This document shows, piece after piece, positions 9,885 through 18,172 of a stretch of 64,000 nt of DNA. Position 1 is the stretch's first letter; every line of letters starts with the position of its first letter. Origin of the DNA: Leifsonia shinshuensis (lineage in GTDB: Bacteria > Actinomycetota > Actinomycetes > Actinomycetales > Microbacteriaceae); contig NZ_CP043641.1 in the NCBI RefSeq assembly GCF_014217625.1, positions 4,030,001 to 4,094,000 on the forward strand, written 5' to 3'. Under the pieces are notes generated by a model. The model had not been told where the DNA came from. It made no database searches and worked only from the letters and a program-made list of their open reading frames with translations. The position numbers were made by a program, and so were the translations under genes.

Positions 9885-10715
9885 ATGGCTTTCCGACGGT
9901 CGTTCTACAAGTCGCCCGCCCAGCTCCGACTGATGGTCGCGCCGGGACGGGCGACTGCCGCGTCGCTGGACGCCGTCGCAGCGGCGGTCGCGGCCGGTGT
10001 GTCGACCCTCGAGCTGGACGCCATCGCCGAGGCCGCGATCGAGGCCTCGGGCGGGAAGTCCAACTTCAAGCTGGAGGCGGGCTACCACCACACGATCTGC
10101 GCGTCGGTCAACGACGAGGTCGTGCACGGCATCCCCGGCTCGCGGATCCTGCAGCCGGGCGACATCCTCTCGGTCGACAGCGGCGCCATCCAGGAGGGCT
10201 GGAACGGCGACGCGGCACGCACGTTCGTGCTGCCCGATCCGGCGCACCCGGAGCGCGTCGCCGAGCGGCAGAAGCTCTCCGACGTGACGGAGCAGTCGCT
10301 CTGGCACGGCATCGCCCGGCTCGCGAGCGCCCGTCATCTCAACGAGGTGGGCGAGGCGGTCGAGGACCACATCATGTCGCAGGGCGACTACGGCATCCTC
10401 ACCGACTACATCGGGCACGGGATCGGCCGGCGCATGCACGAGGAGCCTCCGGTGTTCAACTACCGGGTGCGCGCCAAAGGCCCGGAGGTGCGTCCGGGGC
10501 TCGTGGTCGCGATCGAGCCCATGGTGGTGCTGGGGGACCAGGACACCTACGTGAAGGACGACGGCTGGACCGTCGCCACCGAGGACGGCTCGGCCGCCGC
10601 GCACTGGGAGCACAGTGTCGCGGTGCACGCCGACGGCATCTGGGTGCTGACCGCGGTCGACGGTGGAGCCGCAGGGCTCGCGCCGTTCGGGATCACGCCC
10701 ACGCCGATCCCGTGA
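9885..10715 (+). CDS. map: Methionine aminopeptidase, type I
   Basis: The enzyme removes the N-terminal methionine from nascent proteins. The 276-residue product has the pita-bread fold residues in order: the histidine in NDEVVHGIPG, the two metal aspartates in LSVDSG and WNGDAART, the histidine in GHGIGRRMHEEP, and the metal glutamates in VAIEPM and the late EHSVAV. No N-terminal zinc-finger or SH3 linker is present. The ATG at 9885 is 8 bases after the adk stop. It is the last gene before a 173-base gap with a new promoter. Confidence 0.96.
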   Translation: MAFRRSFYKSPAQLRLMVAPGRATAASLDAVAAAVAAGVSTLELDAIAEAAIEASGGKSNFKLEAGYHHTICASVNDEVVHGIPGSRILQPGDILSVDSGAIQEGWNGDAARTFVLPDPAHPERVAERQKLSDVTEQSLWHGIARLASARHLNEVGEAVEDHIMSQGDYGILTDYIGHGIGRRMHEEPPVFNYRVRAKGPEVRPGLVVAIEPMVVLGDQDTYVKDDGWTVATEDGSAAAHWEHSVAVHADGIWVLTAVDGGAAGLAPFGITPTPIP

Positions 10716-10768
10716 CGGGCGGTTTCCGGCCCTGTTCGCTCAGAGCGGGCGCGGATGATAACCCAGAA

Positions 10769-10798
10769 TTGGCGAAATGCGCCGGCATCCCATAAGAT
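10769..10798 (+). promoter_or_regulatory. Promoter upstream of infA
   Basis: TTGGCG (10769-10774) and TAAGAT (10793-10798) are separated by 18 bases, a good match to the vegetative sigma consensus. Transcription would start near 10805 and give a leader of about 85 bases before infA. The 173-base map-infA gap contains nothing else I can support. This promoter would drive infA, rpmJ, rpsM, rpsK and perhaps rpoA-rplQ. Confidence 0.7.
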
Positions 10799-10888
10799 TG
10801 ATCCTTGGTGTCTTAGGCGTGCTTTCTGCATGTCCGGCGCCAGTCAACGCACGACCAGCAATCCACTACTAGTAGCGACAGTGAGGCT

Positions 10889-11110
10889 ATGGCCAAAAAA
10901 GACGGTGTCATCGAGATCGAAGGATCTGTGATCGAGGCGCTCCCCAACGCGATGTTCCGCGTGGAGCTCACCAACGGTCACAAGGTTCTTGCCCACATCT
11001 CCGGCAAGATGCGTCAGCACTACATCCGTATCCTCCCCGAGGATCGCGTGATCGTGGAGCTGAGCCCCTACGATCTGACCCGCGGCCGGATCGTCTACCG
11101 CTACAAGTAA
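10889..11110 (+). CDS. infA: Translation initiation factor IF-1
   Basis: IF-1 occupies the ribosomal A site during initiation. The product has 73 residues, the canonical length, and starts [14 protein letters not shown]. The S1/OB fold is evident from [40 protein letters not shown] and the end GRIVYRYK. It follows its own promoter and a leader of about 85 bases and precedes rpmJ by 77 bases, the order seen in many actinobacteria and firmicutes. Confidence 0.98.
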   Translation: MAKKDGVIEIEGSVIEALPNAMFRVELTNGHKVLAHISGKMRQHYIRILPEDRVIVELSPYDLTRGRIVYRYK

Positions 11111-11187
11111 CGGACTGCTGTAAGTAACGGCCACGCCACCGGGTAGCCCCTGGCGAGGTACGAGGACAGCGAACAAAGGTAACAACT

Positions 11188-11301
11188 ATGAAGGTCAACC
11201 CCTCCGTCAAGAAGATCTGCGACAAGTGCAAGGTCATCCGTCGCAACGGCCGGGTCATGGTCATCTGCGAGAACCCGCGCCACAAGCAGCGCCAGGGCTG
11301 A
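11188..11301 (+). CDS. rpmJ: 50S ribosomal protein L36 (zinc-binding form)
   Basis: This very small gene encodes 37 residues starting [20 protein letters not shown]36 is a zinc-ribbon protein of the large subunit. The metal ligands Cys11, Cys14, Cys27 and His32 are all present, so it is the C+ (zinc-containing) form. AAAGGT about 10 bases upstream of the ATG is the likely ribosome-binding site. It lies between infA and rpsM as in other Gram-positives. Confidence 0.97.
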   Translation: MKVNPSVKKICDKCKVIRRNGRVMVICENPRHKQRQG

Positions 11302-11332
11302 TCGCAGCCAGCACGACTCAACTCAATAACGA

Positions 11333-11409
11333 AGCGATCCCAGAACCCGCATCCGTCTAGCGCGGATGCGGGGGACACCCTCGGAGGAGGCCGGGGCACC
11401 GGGATCGCT
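11333..11409 (+). promoter_or_regulatory. Structured leader (three-stem) before rpsM
   Basis: Three nested or adjacent stems can be read directly. The outer stem is AGCGATCCC (11333-11341) with GGGATCGCT (11401-11409). The second is CCCGCATCCG (11346-11355) with CGGATGCGGG (11363-11372). The third is a short stem closing a loop with AGGAGG. Together they form a three-way junction. No T-run follows, so a regulatory leader (ribosomal-protein autoregulation or attenuation) is more likely than a terminator. Function is inferred. Confidence 0.5.
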
Positions 11410-11443
11410 GAAGACCTCCACTCATCACAGGAGAAGCCACACC

Positions 11444-11818
11444 ATGGCACGTCTAGCAGGCGTCGACATCCCGCGCGAGAAGCGCGTGGAGGTCGCACTC
11501 ACCTACATCTACGGCGTCGGGCGCACGCGTGCGCTCCAGACCCTTCGCGAGACCGGGATCTCCGGCGACATCCGCGTCAAGGACCTGACCGACGACCAGC
11601 TCGTCGCACTGCGCGACTTCATCGAGGGCAACTTCAAGGTCGAGGGTGACCTCCGCCGTGAGGTCGCCGCCGACATCCGCCGCAAGGTCGAGATCGGCAG
11701 CTACGAGGGCATCCGCCACCGCAAGGGCCTCCCGGTCCGCGGCCAGCGAACCAAGACGAACGCGCGCACCCGCAAGGGCCCGAAGCGCACCGTCGCCGGT
11801 AAGAAGAAGGCTCGCTAG
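11444..11818 (+). CDS. rpsM: 30S ribosomal protein S13
   Basis: S13 in the 30S head contacts the P-site tRNA and L5. The product has 124 residues with the start [20 protein letters not shown], a helix-hairpin-helix region ([10 protein letters not shown]) and the basic tail [20 protein letters not shown] 11444 is preceded by ACAGGAGAAG and matches the family start. The frame is open upstream to 11366, but that runs through the leader and is rejected. rpsK follows after 29 bases. Confidence 0.98.
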   Translation: MARLAGVDIPREKRVEVALTYIYGVGRTRALQTLRETGISGDIRVKDLTDDQLVALRDFIEGNFKVEGDLRREVAADIRRKVEIGSYEGIRHRKGLPVRGQRTKTNARTRKGPKRTVAGKKKAR

Positions 11819-11847
11819 GCCGACAACAGGACTGAAGGAGAAAGAAA

Positions 11848-12246
11848 ATGGCAGCACCCAAGTCGGCCGCTCGCAAGCCGCGCAAGAAGGAAAAGAAGAA
11901 CATCGCTGTGGGCCAGGCCCACATCAAGAGCACCTTCAACAACACCATCGTCTCGATCACCGACACCACCGGTGCGGTCATCTCGTGGGCGTCCTCCGGT
12001 GGAGTTGGCTTCAAGGGCTCGCGCAAGTCCACCCCGTTCGCCGCGCAGCTGGCAGCCGAGTCGGCCGCCCGTCAGGCGCAGGAGCACGGGATGAAGAAGG
12101 TCGACGTCTTCGTCAAGGGTCCGGGCTCGGGCCGCGAGACCGCGATCCGCTCGCTCCAGGCCGCCGGCCTCGAGGTGGGCTCGATCAACGACGTCACCCC
12201 GCAGGCGCACAACGGCTGCCGCCCGCCGAAGCGTCGCCGCGTCTAG
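11848..12246 (+). CDS. rpsK: 30S ribosomal protein S11
   Basis: The 132-residue product is S11, which lies on the 30S platform near the E-site mRNA. The conserved segments are [39 protein letters not shown] and the C-terminal [18 protein letters not shown]. The gene is preceded by GAAGGAGAAAG. Unlike in E. coli, rpsD does not follow, so S4 must be encoded elsewhere. This gene is followed by a hairpin and then rpoA. Confidence 0.98.
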   Translation: MAAPKSAARKPRKKEKKNIAVGQAHIKSTFNNTIVSITDTTGAVISWASSGGVGFKGSRKSTPFAAQLAAESAARQAQEHGMKKVDVFVKGPGSGRETAIRSLQAAGLEVGSINDVTPQAHNGCRPPKRRRV

Positions 12247-12264
12247 TTCTCTTCCACGTCCGCC

Positions 12265-12295
12265 CAGGCGGCGGTCCTCCCCGGACCGCCGCCTG
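12265..12295 (+). terminator. 13-bp hairpin between rpsK and rpoA
   Basis: Bases 12265-12277 and 12283-12295 are perfect inverted repeats around a 5-base loop (TCCCC). There is no T-run. It may be a weak terminator that lowers rpoA relative to the ribosomal genes, or an RNase barrier. Confidence 0.6.
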
Positions 12296-12316
12296 ACGGC
12301 GTGACGAACCCCACCT

Positions 12317-12347
12317 CACTCACGCGAGTGTCATATAGCGGACACTC
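12317..12347 (+). promoter_or_regulatory. CACTC-GAGTG-CACTC alternative-pairing element before rpoA
   Basis: GAGTG at 12326-12330 can pair with CACTC at 12317-12321 (4-base loop). As GAGTGTC it can instead pair with GACACTC at 12341-12347 (8-base loop containing ATATAG). The two hairpins exclude each other and end just 5' of the rpoA ribosome-binding site GAAAGGAA. The longer dyad could also be a DNA operator. The pairing is seen in sequence; any role is inferred. Confidence 0.4.
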
Positions 12348-12365
12348 AGCCGAAAGGAATCAACA

Positions 12366-13361
12366 GTGCTCATTGCACAGCGTCCTACGCTCACCGAAGA
12401 GAACATCTCCGAGTTCCGGTCGCGGTTCGTCATCGAGCCGCTCGAGCCGGGCTTCGGCTACACCCTCGGCAACTCGCTGCGCCGCACCCTGCTCTCCTCC
12501 ATCCCCGGCGCCGCCGTGACCAGCATCCGCATCGACGGCGTGCTGCACGAGTTCAGCACCGTCCCGGGTGTCAAGGAGGATGTCACCGAGATCATCCTGA
12601 ACATCAAGGGTCTGGTCGTCTCCAGCGAGCACGACGAGCCGATCACCGCCTACCTCCGCAAGACCGGCTCCGGCCAGGTCACCGCGGCGGACATCTCGGC
12701 TCCGGCGGGCGTGGAGATCCACAACCCCGAGCTGGTCATCGCGACGCTGAACGACAAGGCGAAGTTCGAGGTCGAGCTGACCATCGAGCGCGGCCGCGGC
12801 TACGTCTCGGCCCAGCAGAACCGCAACGAGTACTCCGAGGCGGGCCAGATCCCGATCGACTCGATCTACTCCCCGGTCCTGAAGGTCACCTACCGCGTCG
12901 AGGCCACCCGTGCCGGCGAGCGCACCGACTTCGACCGCCTCGTGGTCGACGTCGAGACCAAGCCGGCGATCAGCCCGCGCGACGCCATCGCGTCCGCCGG
13001 CCGCACGCTGGTCGAGCTGTTCGGTCTGGCCCGCGAGCTCAACAGCGCGGCCGAGGGCATCGAGATCGGCCCCGCGCCGGTCGACCAGGTGCTCAGCTCC
13101 GAGCTGTCGATGCCGATCGAGGACCTCGACCTGTCGGTCCGCTCGTACAACTGCCTCAAGCGCGAGGGCATCAACACCGTCAGCGAGCTCGTGTCGCTGT
13201 CGGAGACGCAGCTCATGAACATCCGCAACTTCGGCCAGAAGTCGGTGGATGAGGTCAAGGACAAGCTGACCGAGATGGGCCTGTCGCTCAAGGACTCTGT
13301 CCCCGGCTTCGACGGCGCCCACTTCTACAGCGGGTACGAAGAAGACGAGACCACCATCTGA
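12366..13361 (+). CDS. rpoA: DNA-directed RNA polymerase subunit alpha
   Basis: The alpha dimer is the scaffold for RNA polymerase assembly. The 331-residue product has the N-terminal domain (about 1-230) with [21 protein letters not shown] linker and the C-terminal domain (about 245-320) follow, with [20 protein letters not shown] and [14 protein letters not shown], which bind UP elements and activators. It begins with GTG at 12366 after a GAAAGGAA ribosome-binding site. rplQ follows after 50 bases, the standard alpha-operon end. Confidence 0.98.
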   Translation: MLIAQRPTLTEENISEFRSRFVIEPLEPGFGYTLGNSLRRTLLSSIPGAAVTSIRIDGVLHEFSTVPGVKEDVTEIILNIKGLVVSSEHDEPITAYLRKTGSGQVTAADISAPAGVEIHNPELVIATLNDKAKFEVELTIERGRGYVSAQQNRNEYSEAGQIPIDSIYSPVLKVTYRVEATRAGERTDFDRLVVDVETKPAISPRDAIASAGRTLVELFGLARELNSAAEGIEIGPAPVDQVLSSELSMPIEDLDLSVRSYNCLKREGINTVSELVSLSETQLMNIRNFGQKSVDEVKDKLTEMGLSLKDSVPGFDGAHFYSGYEEDETTI

Positions 13362-13411
13362 GGCCGCGTCAGCGAAGCCTTCGACTTTTCAATTACTGGA
13401 GATAACCGATC

Positions 13412-13972
13412 ATGCCTAAGCCCACCAAGGGCCCCCGCCTCGGAGGCGGTCCCGCGCACGAGCGCCTCATGCTCGCCAACCTGGCCGCTGCGCTCTTCAC
13501 CCACAAGAGCATCAAGACGACCGAGACCAAGGCCAAGCGCCTGCGTCCCTACGCCGAGCGTCTGATCACGTTCGCGAAGCGCGGCGACCTGCACGCTCGC
13601 CGTCGCGTCCTCGCGGTCATCGGCGACAAGACCGTCGTGCACGAGCTCTTCACCGAGATCGCCCCGCTGGTCGCGGAGCGCGAGGGCGGCTACACCCGCA
13701 TCACCAAGCTCGGCTACCGCAAGGGCGACAACGCCCCCATGGCGCAGATCGAGCTCGTGCTCGAGCCGGTCACCCCGAAGGCGAAGCCGGCCAAGAAGGC
13801 CGCTGCCCCGAAGGCCGCTCCGGCCGAGGAGCCGGTCGTCGAGGACGAGGCCGCCGAGGACACCACGTCCGAGGAGACCGCCGCCGCTGAAGCCGAGGTC
13901 GTCGAGGAGGCCACCGGCGACGCCGAGGCCGCCGAGGAGACCACCGCCGAGGCGGAGGCCGAGAAGGCCTGA
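13412..13972 (+). CDS. rplQ: 50S ribosomal protein L17 with acidic/alanine C-terminal tail
   Basis: The L17 core (about residues 1-122) includes [20 protein letters not shown], the AEGAEKT-like loop replaced by [17 protein letters not shown], and [21 protein letters not shown]17 lies near the exit tunnel. Total length is 186; the last 60 or so residues are Ala/Glu/Val-rich and acidic, unlike the basic extension of L15. The gene ends the alpha operon and is followed by a strong intrinsic terminator. Confidence 0.97.
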   Translation: MPKPTKGPRLGGGPAHERLMLANLAAALFTHKSIKTTETKAKRLRPYAERLITFAKRGDLHARRRVLAVIGDKTVVHELFTEIAPLVAEREGGYTRITKLGYRKGDNAPMAQIELVLEPVTPKAKPAKKAAAPKAAPAEEPVVEDEAAEDTTSEETAAAEAEVVEEATGDAEAAEETTAEAEAEKA

Positions 13973-13990
13973 GCCTTCCGCTAGCGCTGT

Positions 13991-14024
13991 AAGAGCCCCG
14001 CATCCGAACGGATGCGGGGCTCTT
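13991..14024 (+). terminator. Intrinsic terminator after rplQ
   Basis: A perfect 15-bp inverted repeat (13991-14005 with 14010-14024) around the loop GAAC follows the rplQ stop by 18 bases. The stem ends in GCTCTTCG, a weak U-tract. This is the end of the ribosomal superoperon. Confidence 0.85.
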
Positions 14025-14101
14025 CGCATGTCGCGCGGCGACATCCCCTCAACACCGGTAGCATCTGAGATTCCACACGTGCGAATCGAAGGGGGCGATC
14101 C

Positions 14102-15385
14102 GTGACGCTGCGCGTTCCGGCTGGACGGGATCTGTCGGTGGACTTCGCGCGGGCGATGTGCCTGCCGGTCGTGGTGCTCCTGCACGCGCTGCAGCTGGGC
14201 ATCGGCGGGGACCCGCTCGGCGCCTTCAACGCCCTCGCCGGATTCCGGCCGCTCGCCTGGGCGACGTGGCCGCTGATGATCATGCCGGTGTTCTTCTTCT
14301 GCGGAGGCTTCGCGGCGCTCGGCCAGTGGCGGCGGATGCGCCGCGACGGCGCCACGTCCTCCGCGTATCTGCGTTCCCGCACGCGGCGGCTGGCGCAGCC
14401 GGTCGTGCTGGTCATGCCCGCCGTGGGCGCGGTGCTGGCGATCATGGCGCTGTCCGGCGCGGACGGGACCTTCCTCGAGCAGCTCGCGCACCGGCTGGCC
14501 GAGCCGCTCTGGTTCATCGCGGTCTACATCGGGGTGAGCGCGTGCGTTCCGGCGATGGCCGCACTCCACGAGCGCGCTCCGCTGCGCACCCTCACCGCCC
14601 TGGCGGCGGGAGCCGCGATGGTCGACCTCCTGAGCCGTGCGGGCGGCCTGCCCGTCGCGGCGTTGAACTGGGGCTTCGTCTGGTTGTTCGCCCAGCAGCT
14701 CGGCTTCCTGCTGCGGGACGGCTGGTTCGAGCGCGCGAGCCGGTGGTTGCTCGTCGGTCTCGCGGCCGCCTCCTACGCGGCCATGGGCCTGCTGGTGGCG
14801 TTCGCCGGCTACTCGTACGACATGCTCACCAACCTGAACCCGCCGACGCTGTGCATCCTGCTGCTCTCGCTCGGCCAGGTGTCGCTGTTCGCGCTCCTGC
14901 AGCCGGCGATCCGGCGGGCCATGGCCGTGCGTCCCGTCCTCGCGGTCGTGTTCGTGTTCGGCCTGTTCGGGATGGTGATCTACCTCTGGCACACGGTGGC
15001 GATGGCCGCGGTGGTCGGCATCCAGCTGGCGCTCGGACTGCCCTTCCCTCCGGTGCTGTCGCCGTCGTGGTGGGCCACCCGGCCGGTGTGGATCCTCGCG
15101 ATCGCCGCGTTCGTGGCGCTCGCCTGCCTGGTCGTGCCGCGGCTGGAGAAGCGCTGGCCCCGCGCCGCCCGACGCCCGCTGCCGCTCGTGCTCGCGGCGT
15201 TCTGGTCGGCGGTGGCGATGGTGGGGGTCGGCGTCGTCCTCCTCGGCGGCTATCTCCCGGCGGCGAACGGGCTCGTCGGCTGGGTGCTGGTGACGGTCGC
15301 GGTGCTGGCGTTGCTGATCGGCGGCATTCGTGCTCCACGCCGCGCGCCGGCGGGCGAGTCGGATGCCGAGCGCGTGGAGGCGTAG
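14102..15385 (+). CDS. Acyltransferase 3 family membrane protein
   Basis: The 427-residue protein is an integral membrane protein with about ten hydrophobic segments. It opens with the acyltransferase-3 pattern LSVDFARAMCLPVVVLLHA, the Arg and His being the family's presumed active-site residues, followed by MPVFFFCGGFAALGQW. Such proteins transfer acyl groups to sugars, lipids or antibiotics at the membrane; the substrate cannot be told from sequence. The GTG start has a clear GAAGGGGG ribosome-binding site, and a possible -10 box TAGCAT lies at 14059-14064. The gene stands alone and ends 5 bases from the convergent dehydratase gene. Confidence 0.8.
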   Translation: MTLRVPAGRDLSVDFARAMCLPVVVLLHALQLGIGGDPLGAFNALAGFRPLAWATWPLMIMPVFFFCGGFAALGQWRRMRRDGATSSAYLRSRTRRLAQPVVLVMPAVGAVLAIMALSGADGTFLEQLAHRLAEPLWFIAVYIGVSACVPAMAALHERAPLRTLTALAAGAAMVDLLSRAGGLPVAALNWGFVWLFAQQLGFLLRDGWFERASRWLLVGLAAASYAAMGLLVAFAGYSYDMLTNLNPPTLCILLLSLGQVSLFALLQPAIRRAMAVRPVLAVVFVFGLFGMVIYLWHTVAMAAVVGIQLALGLPFPPVLSPSWWATRPVWILAIAAFVALACLVVPRLEKRWPRAARRPLPLVLAAFWSAVAMVGVGVVLLGGYLPAANGLVGWVLVTVAVLALLIGGIRAPRRAPAGESDAERVEA

Positions 15386-15390
15386 CCCCG

Positions 15391-17175
15391 TCAGCGCGAC
15401 GCGTGCTGCGCGGTAAGCCGGACGGGAGTGTTGGCCGCGCCGAAACCGTCGTACCGGCCGCGCCGCTCGACCAGCTCGAAGAACACGGCGCCGACCGTCT
15501 CCGTGTAGCAGTGCAGGTACTCGCCCGACGCGTCGCGGTCGTAGAGCAGGCCCGCGTCGCGCAGCCGCTCCAGCTCGCCCGGCGGCAGCTCGAAGCGGGC
15601 GGCGAGGTCGTCGTAGTAGTTCGCCGAGACGGGAACGGTGCGCAGCCCGCGGGCTCGCGCACGGCCGACCAGCCCGTGGAGGTCGTCGCAGGCGATCGCG
15701 ACGTGTTGCGCGTGCGGCTGGGATGCCGTCGCCGGGCGCTCGGCGAACGGCGGGACGACGTTCAGCGCGAGGCGCACCGCGCCGTCGTCCGAGCGCAGGA
15801 CCTGGCTGCGGACGAGACCGGCCGGGCCGGCTAGCTCGGCCGACGACTCACGGCCGAGGCCGAGCGCCGTGCCGTAGAACAGCACGGCCTCCTCGATGTC
15901 CGCGGCGGGCTCGGTGAGGTTGACGTGGTCGACTCCGAGGATCGCCGGGTCGGGGGTCCCGCGACCGCCGGAGAACTCCGCCGGCCATGCGGAGCCGCTC
16001 TCCGGTCCGCTGATCAGGATCTCCGTGCCGTCGGGCGCGAGCACGGCCGGGAGGTCCGCCTCGCCGGCGAGAACCCGGCGGTGCGCGCGTTGCGCCCCGA
16101 ACCGTTCCGCCCGCGCGGCGGCCTCTTCCGGCCGGTCGGAGCGGATGCCGAAGCCGGCGACATGCGGACTCGTGCCCGCGGCGTTGTGCTCGTTGAGGAC
16201 GATCCGAGCCTCGCCCGCGGCGTAGAGCCACGCCGGCTTCGTGACGTGGCGACCGCGCGGCGCGAAGCCGATCCGCTCCAGCACGGCGGCGACCGCGTCG
16301 GTGTCCTGGGCCTTGACCTCCACCTGGTCGAGCCCGCGCGGCTCGCGGGCGGAACGCTCCCTTTCGCTTCCGAGAGCGTCCTCCAGCACGGTCAGCGACC
16401 GGAGGGCGTGCCGCGCGGTCCGGGCCGGGTCGGTCTGCCGGAACACGTCGTTGAACACCTCCAGCGACAGCGGACCCGTGTAACCGGCACGCAGGGTGTG
16501 GCCGACGAAGACGGGGAGGTCGAAGCCGCCCTCGCCCGGGAACAGCCGGTGGTGGCGGCTCCACGAGAGCACGTCCATCGACAGGATCGGGGCGTCCGCG
16601 AGCTGGACGAAGAAGATCTTCCCGCCCGGGAGCCGCTCGATGTCCGCGGGGTCGTGGCCGCGGGAGAGGATGTGGAAGCTGTCGAGGCACACCCCGAGCG
16701 CGGGATGGTCCGCCCGCTCCACGATGCGCCAGGCCCGCCGGTAGTCGTCGATGTAGCGGCCCCAGGCGAGGGCTTCGAACGCCAGGCGTTTGCCGTAGGT
16801 CTCGGCGCGGTCGGCGAGGCGCGCCAGCTGACCGGCCGAGACGGCGTCGTCGTCGACGGTGGCCGTGGCGACATTGCTGCACAGCAGGATGGTGTCGACG
16901 CCCAGCCGGTCCATGAGCCGGAACTTCGCGTCGGCCCGACGCAGCACCTGCGCGAACTCGGCCTCGGTCACGCCCTCCGCGTCGCGGAACGGCTGGTAGA
17001 GCGCGATCTCCAGCCCGAGCCGGTCGCACAGCGCTCGCACCTCCTCCGGCGACTGCGGCGCGGCGATCAGGTCGGGCTCGAAGAGCTCGACGGCGTCGAA
17101 CCCGGCGTCGGCGATGGCGTGGAGCTTGTCCAGGAGCGTCCCGGAGAGGCACACGGTCGCGATGGAGGTGCGCAT
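15391..17175 (-). CDS. 3-dehydroshikimate dehydratase fused to an HPPD-like VOC domain (QuiC/QsuB type)
   Basis: The 594-residue two-domain protein probably converts 3-dehydroshikimate to protocatechuate. Residues 1-275 form a xylose-isomerase-like TIM barrel (ATVCLSGTLLDKLHAIADAG; metal-ligand regions FEALAWGRYIDDYRRAW, GVCLDSFHILSRG, PLSLEVFND). Residues 290-594 resemble 4-hydroxyphenylpyruvate dioxygenase. Its last half retains the iron-site pattern: His in GVDHVNL, His in HAQHVAI and Glu in FFELVERRG. Known QuiC-type dehydratases have this fusion. Its start overlaps the stop of the upstream dehydrogenase (TGATG), so they form one operon. A 4-hydroxyphenylpyruvate dioxygenase is the alternative but would not explain the barrel or the neighbours. 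Confidence 0.82.
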   Translation of the reverse strand: MRTSIATVCLSGTLLDKLHAIADAGFDAVELFEPDLIAAPQSPEEVRALCDRLGLEIALYQPFRDAEGVTEAEFAQVLRRADAKFRLMDRLGVDTILLCSNVATATVDDDAVSAGQLARLADRAETYGKRLAFEALAWGRYIDDYRRAWRIVERADHPALGVCLDSFHILSRGHDPADIERLPGGKIFFVQLADAPILSMDVLSWSRHHRLFPGEGGFDLPVFVGHTLRAGYTGPLSLEVFNDVFRQTDPARTARHALRSLTVLEDALGSERERSAREPRGLDQVEVKAQDTDAVAAVLERIGFAPRGRHVTKPAWLYAAGEARIVLNEHNAAGTSPHVAGFGIRSDRPEEAAARAERFGAQRAHRRVLAGEADLPAVLAPDGTEILISGPESGSAWPAEFSGGRGTPDPAILGVDHVNLTEPAADIEEAVLFYGTALGLGRESSAELAGPAGLVRSQVLRSDDGAVRLALNVVPPFAERPATASQPHAQHVAIACDDLHGLVGRARARGLRTVPVSANYYDDLAARFELPPGELERLRDAGLLYDRDASGEYLHCYTETVGAVFFELVERRGRYDGFGAANTPVRLTAQHASR

Positions 17176-18068
17176 CAGCGGCCCTCCTGGATCATCGCGG
17201 CGAAGTGCGCGCGCATCCGCTCCCGGTCGGGCTCTGCCCCGGTGATGAGGCGGAAGGCGTCCGCCGCCTGCCCGACGGCCATGCCGCCGCCATCGAGCGT
17301 GCGGCAGCCGGCCGCCCTGGCCGCGCGCAGGAGCTCGGTGTCGACCGGGCGGTAGACGACGTCCGCCACCCAGAGGTCCGGCCGTAGCAGTCCGGCGTCG
17401 AGCGGGATGCCTGGGTGGGTGTGCATGCCGACGAAACTGGCGTTGACCAGGCCGGTGACGGGGCGCGTCGTGTCGCCCAGAAGGTCCGCGAGGACGTCCG
17501 GCGAGACACCGGAGGCCGTGGCCGCCGGGAATCGGGGCACGAGCGAGGCGGCCAGTGCGCCCGCCCGCTCGGCGTCGAGGTCCGCCACCGTGAGCCGGGA
17601 GGCGCCGGCCTCCAGCAGCGCGGCCGAGACGGCGGCCCCGGCCCCGCCGGCGCCGATGACGACGACGTGGCCGAGGTCCGCGTCGGGCAGGCCGTCGCGG
17701 AGCGCGGAGGCGAAACCGGTGACGTCGGTGTTGTGGCCGACGCGCCGGCCGTCCGCGAGCAGGACGGTGTTGACGGAGCCGATCGCCGCCGCCGAGGCGG
17801 TCACCTCGTCCAGGTGGGCGAGGACGCGTTGCTTGCACGGATGGGTGATGTTGAGGGCGTTAAACCCCAGCAGGGCGGCGCCGTCCAACACCCGGGCGAT
17901 CGTCGCGTCCACCTCGCCCCCGCCGTCCACCGCGAGCAGATCGATGGGCCGGTAGAGATAGCGCAGCCCCTGCTCGTCGGCCTCCCGCTCGTGCAGTGGC
18001 GGCGTCAGGGAGGGCAGCACGCCCTCGCCCAGGAGCCCGACCAGGTACGACTCTCCGACTACGCTCAT
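17175..18068 (-). CDS. Shikimate/quinate dehydrogenase, catabolic QsuD-like
   Basis: The 297-residue protein belongs to the AroE family. The N-terminal substrate domain has SLTPPLHEREADEQG and NITHPCKQ, whose lysine is the catalytic residue; the pairing aspartate is in GHNTDVTGF. The Rossmann domain has GAGGAGAA, followed at the end of the second strand by VADLDAERA. An aspartate there favours NAD over NADP and is typical of the catabolic QsuD group rather than biosynthetic AroE. ATG 18068 is preceded by GAGGAGG; an upstream start would add ten residues without support. It is coupled to the dehydratase. Together they would turn shikimate into protocatechuate. Confidence 0.82.
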   Translation of the reverse strand: MSVVGESYLVGLLGEGVLPSLTPPLHEREADEQGLRYLYRPIDLLAVDGGGEVDATIARVLDGAALLGFNALNITHPCKQRVLAHLDEVTASAAAIGSVNTVLLADGRRVGHNTDVTGFASALRDGLPDADLGHVVVIGAGGAGAAVSAALLEAGASRLTVADLDAERAGALAASLVPRFPAATASGVSPDVLADLLGDTTRPVTGLVNASFVGMHTHPGIPLDAGLLRPDLWVADVVYRPVDTELLRAARAAGCRTLDGGGMAVGQAADAFRLITGAEPDRERMRAHFAAMIQEGR

Positions 18069-18113
18069 GCGTCCTCCTCGACCACCGCGTGCGCCCACCG
18101 CGCGGAACCGCGC

Positions 18114-18143
18114 TTGACAAAGCGCCGCGGGGTTTCTTAACGT
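18114..18143 (+). promoter_or_regulatory. Promoter for the TetR-type regulator
   Basis: TTGACA (18114-18119), a perfect -35 box, is followed after 18 bases by TAACGT (18138-18143), a TANNNT-type -10. The start point would be near 18150, leaving about 20 bases before the regulator's ATG. It lies in the 104-base divergent gap between the dehydrogenase and regulator genes. Confidence 0.6.
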
Positions 18144-18156
18144 ACCAGATAGTTCA
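18138..18156. promoter_or_regulatory. Possible TetR operator
   Basis: The 19-base stretch TAACGTACCAGATAGTTCA is an imperfect dyad (five of nine pairs match around the central A) overlapping the -10 box. AT content here is higher than in the surroundings. It is a reasonable operator for the adjacent TetR protein and could control both divergent units, but the symmetry is weak. Confidence 0.35.
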
Positions 18157-18172
18157 TTAGCGAGGAGGCGGG

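Noticed and set aside
10716..10888. Small gene or RNA in the map-infA gap
   Set aside because: No supported open frame or RNA fold is visible beyond the promoter and leader.
11366..11443. N-terminal extension of S13
   Set aside because: The upstream codons run through the structured leader, and S13 proteins start MARLAGV, exactly at 11444 with a good ribosome-binding site.
13325..14992. Long minus-strand frame covering rplQ and the acyltransferase gene
   Set aside because: It spans a strong terminator and two unrelated plus-strand genes; its composition is that of a shadow frame.
15391..17175. Two separate genes (a TIM-barrel isomerase and 4-hydroxyphenylpyruvate dioxygenase)
   Set aside because: The frame is continuous without an internal start signal, and the fusion is the known architecture of QuiC-type dehydratases.
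15925..17355. Long plus-strand frame inside the dehydratase and dehydrogenase genes
   Set aside because: The minus strand carries full-length proteins with conserved motifs; the plus-strand reading matches nothing.
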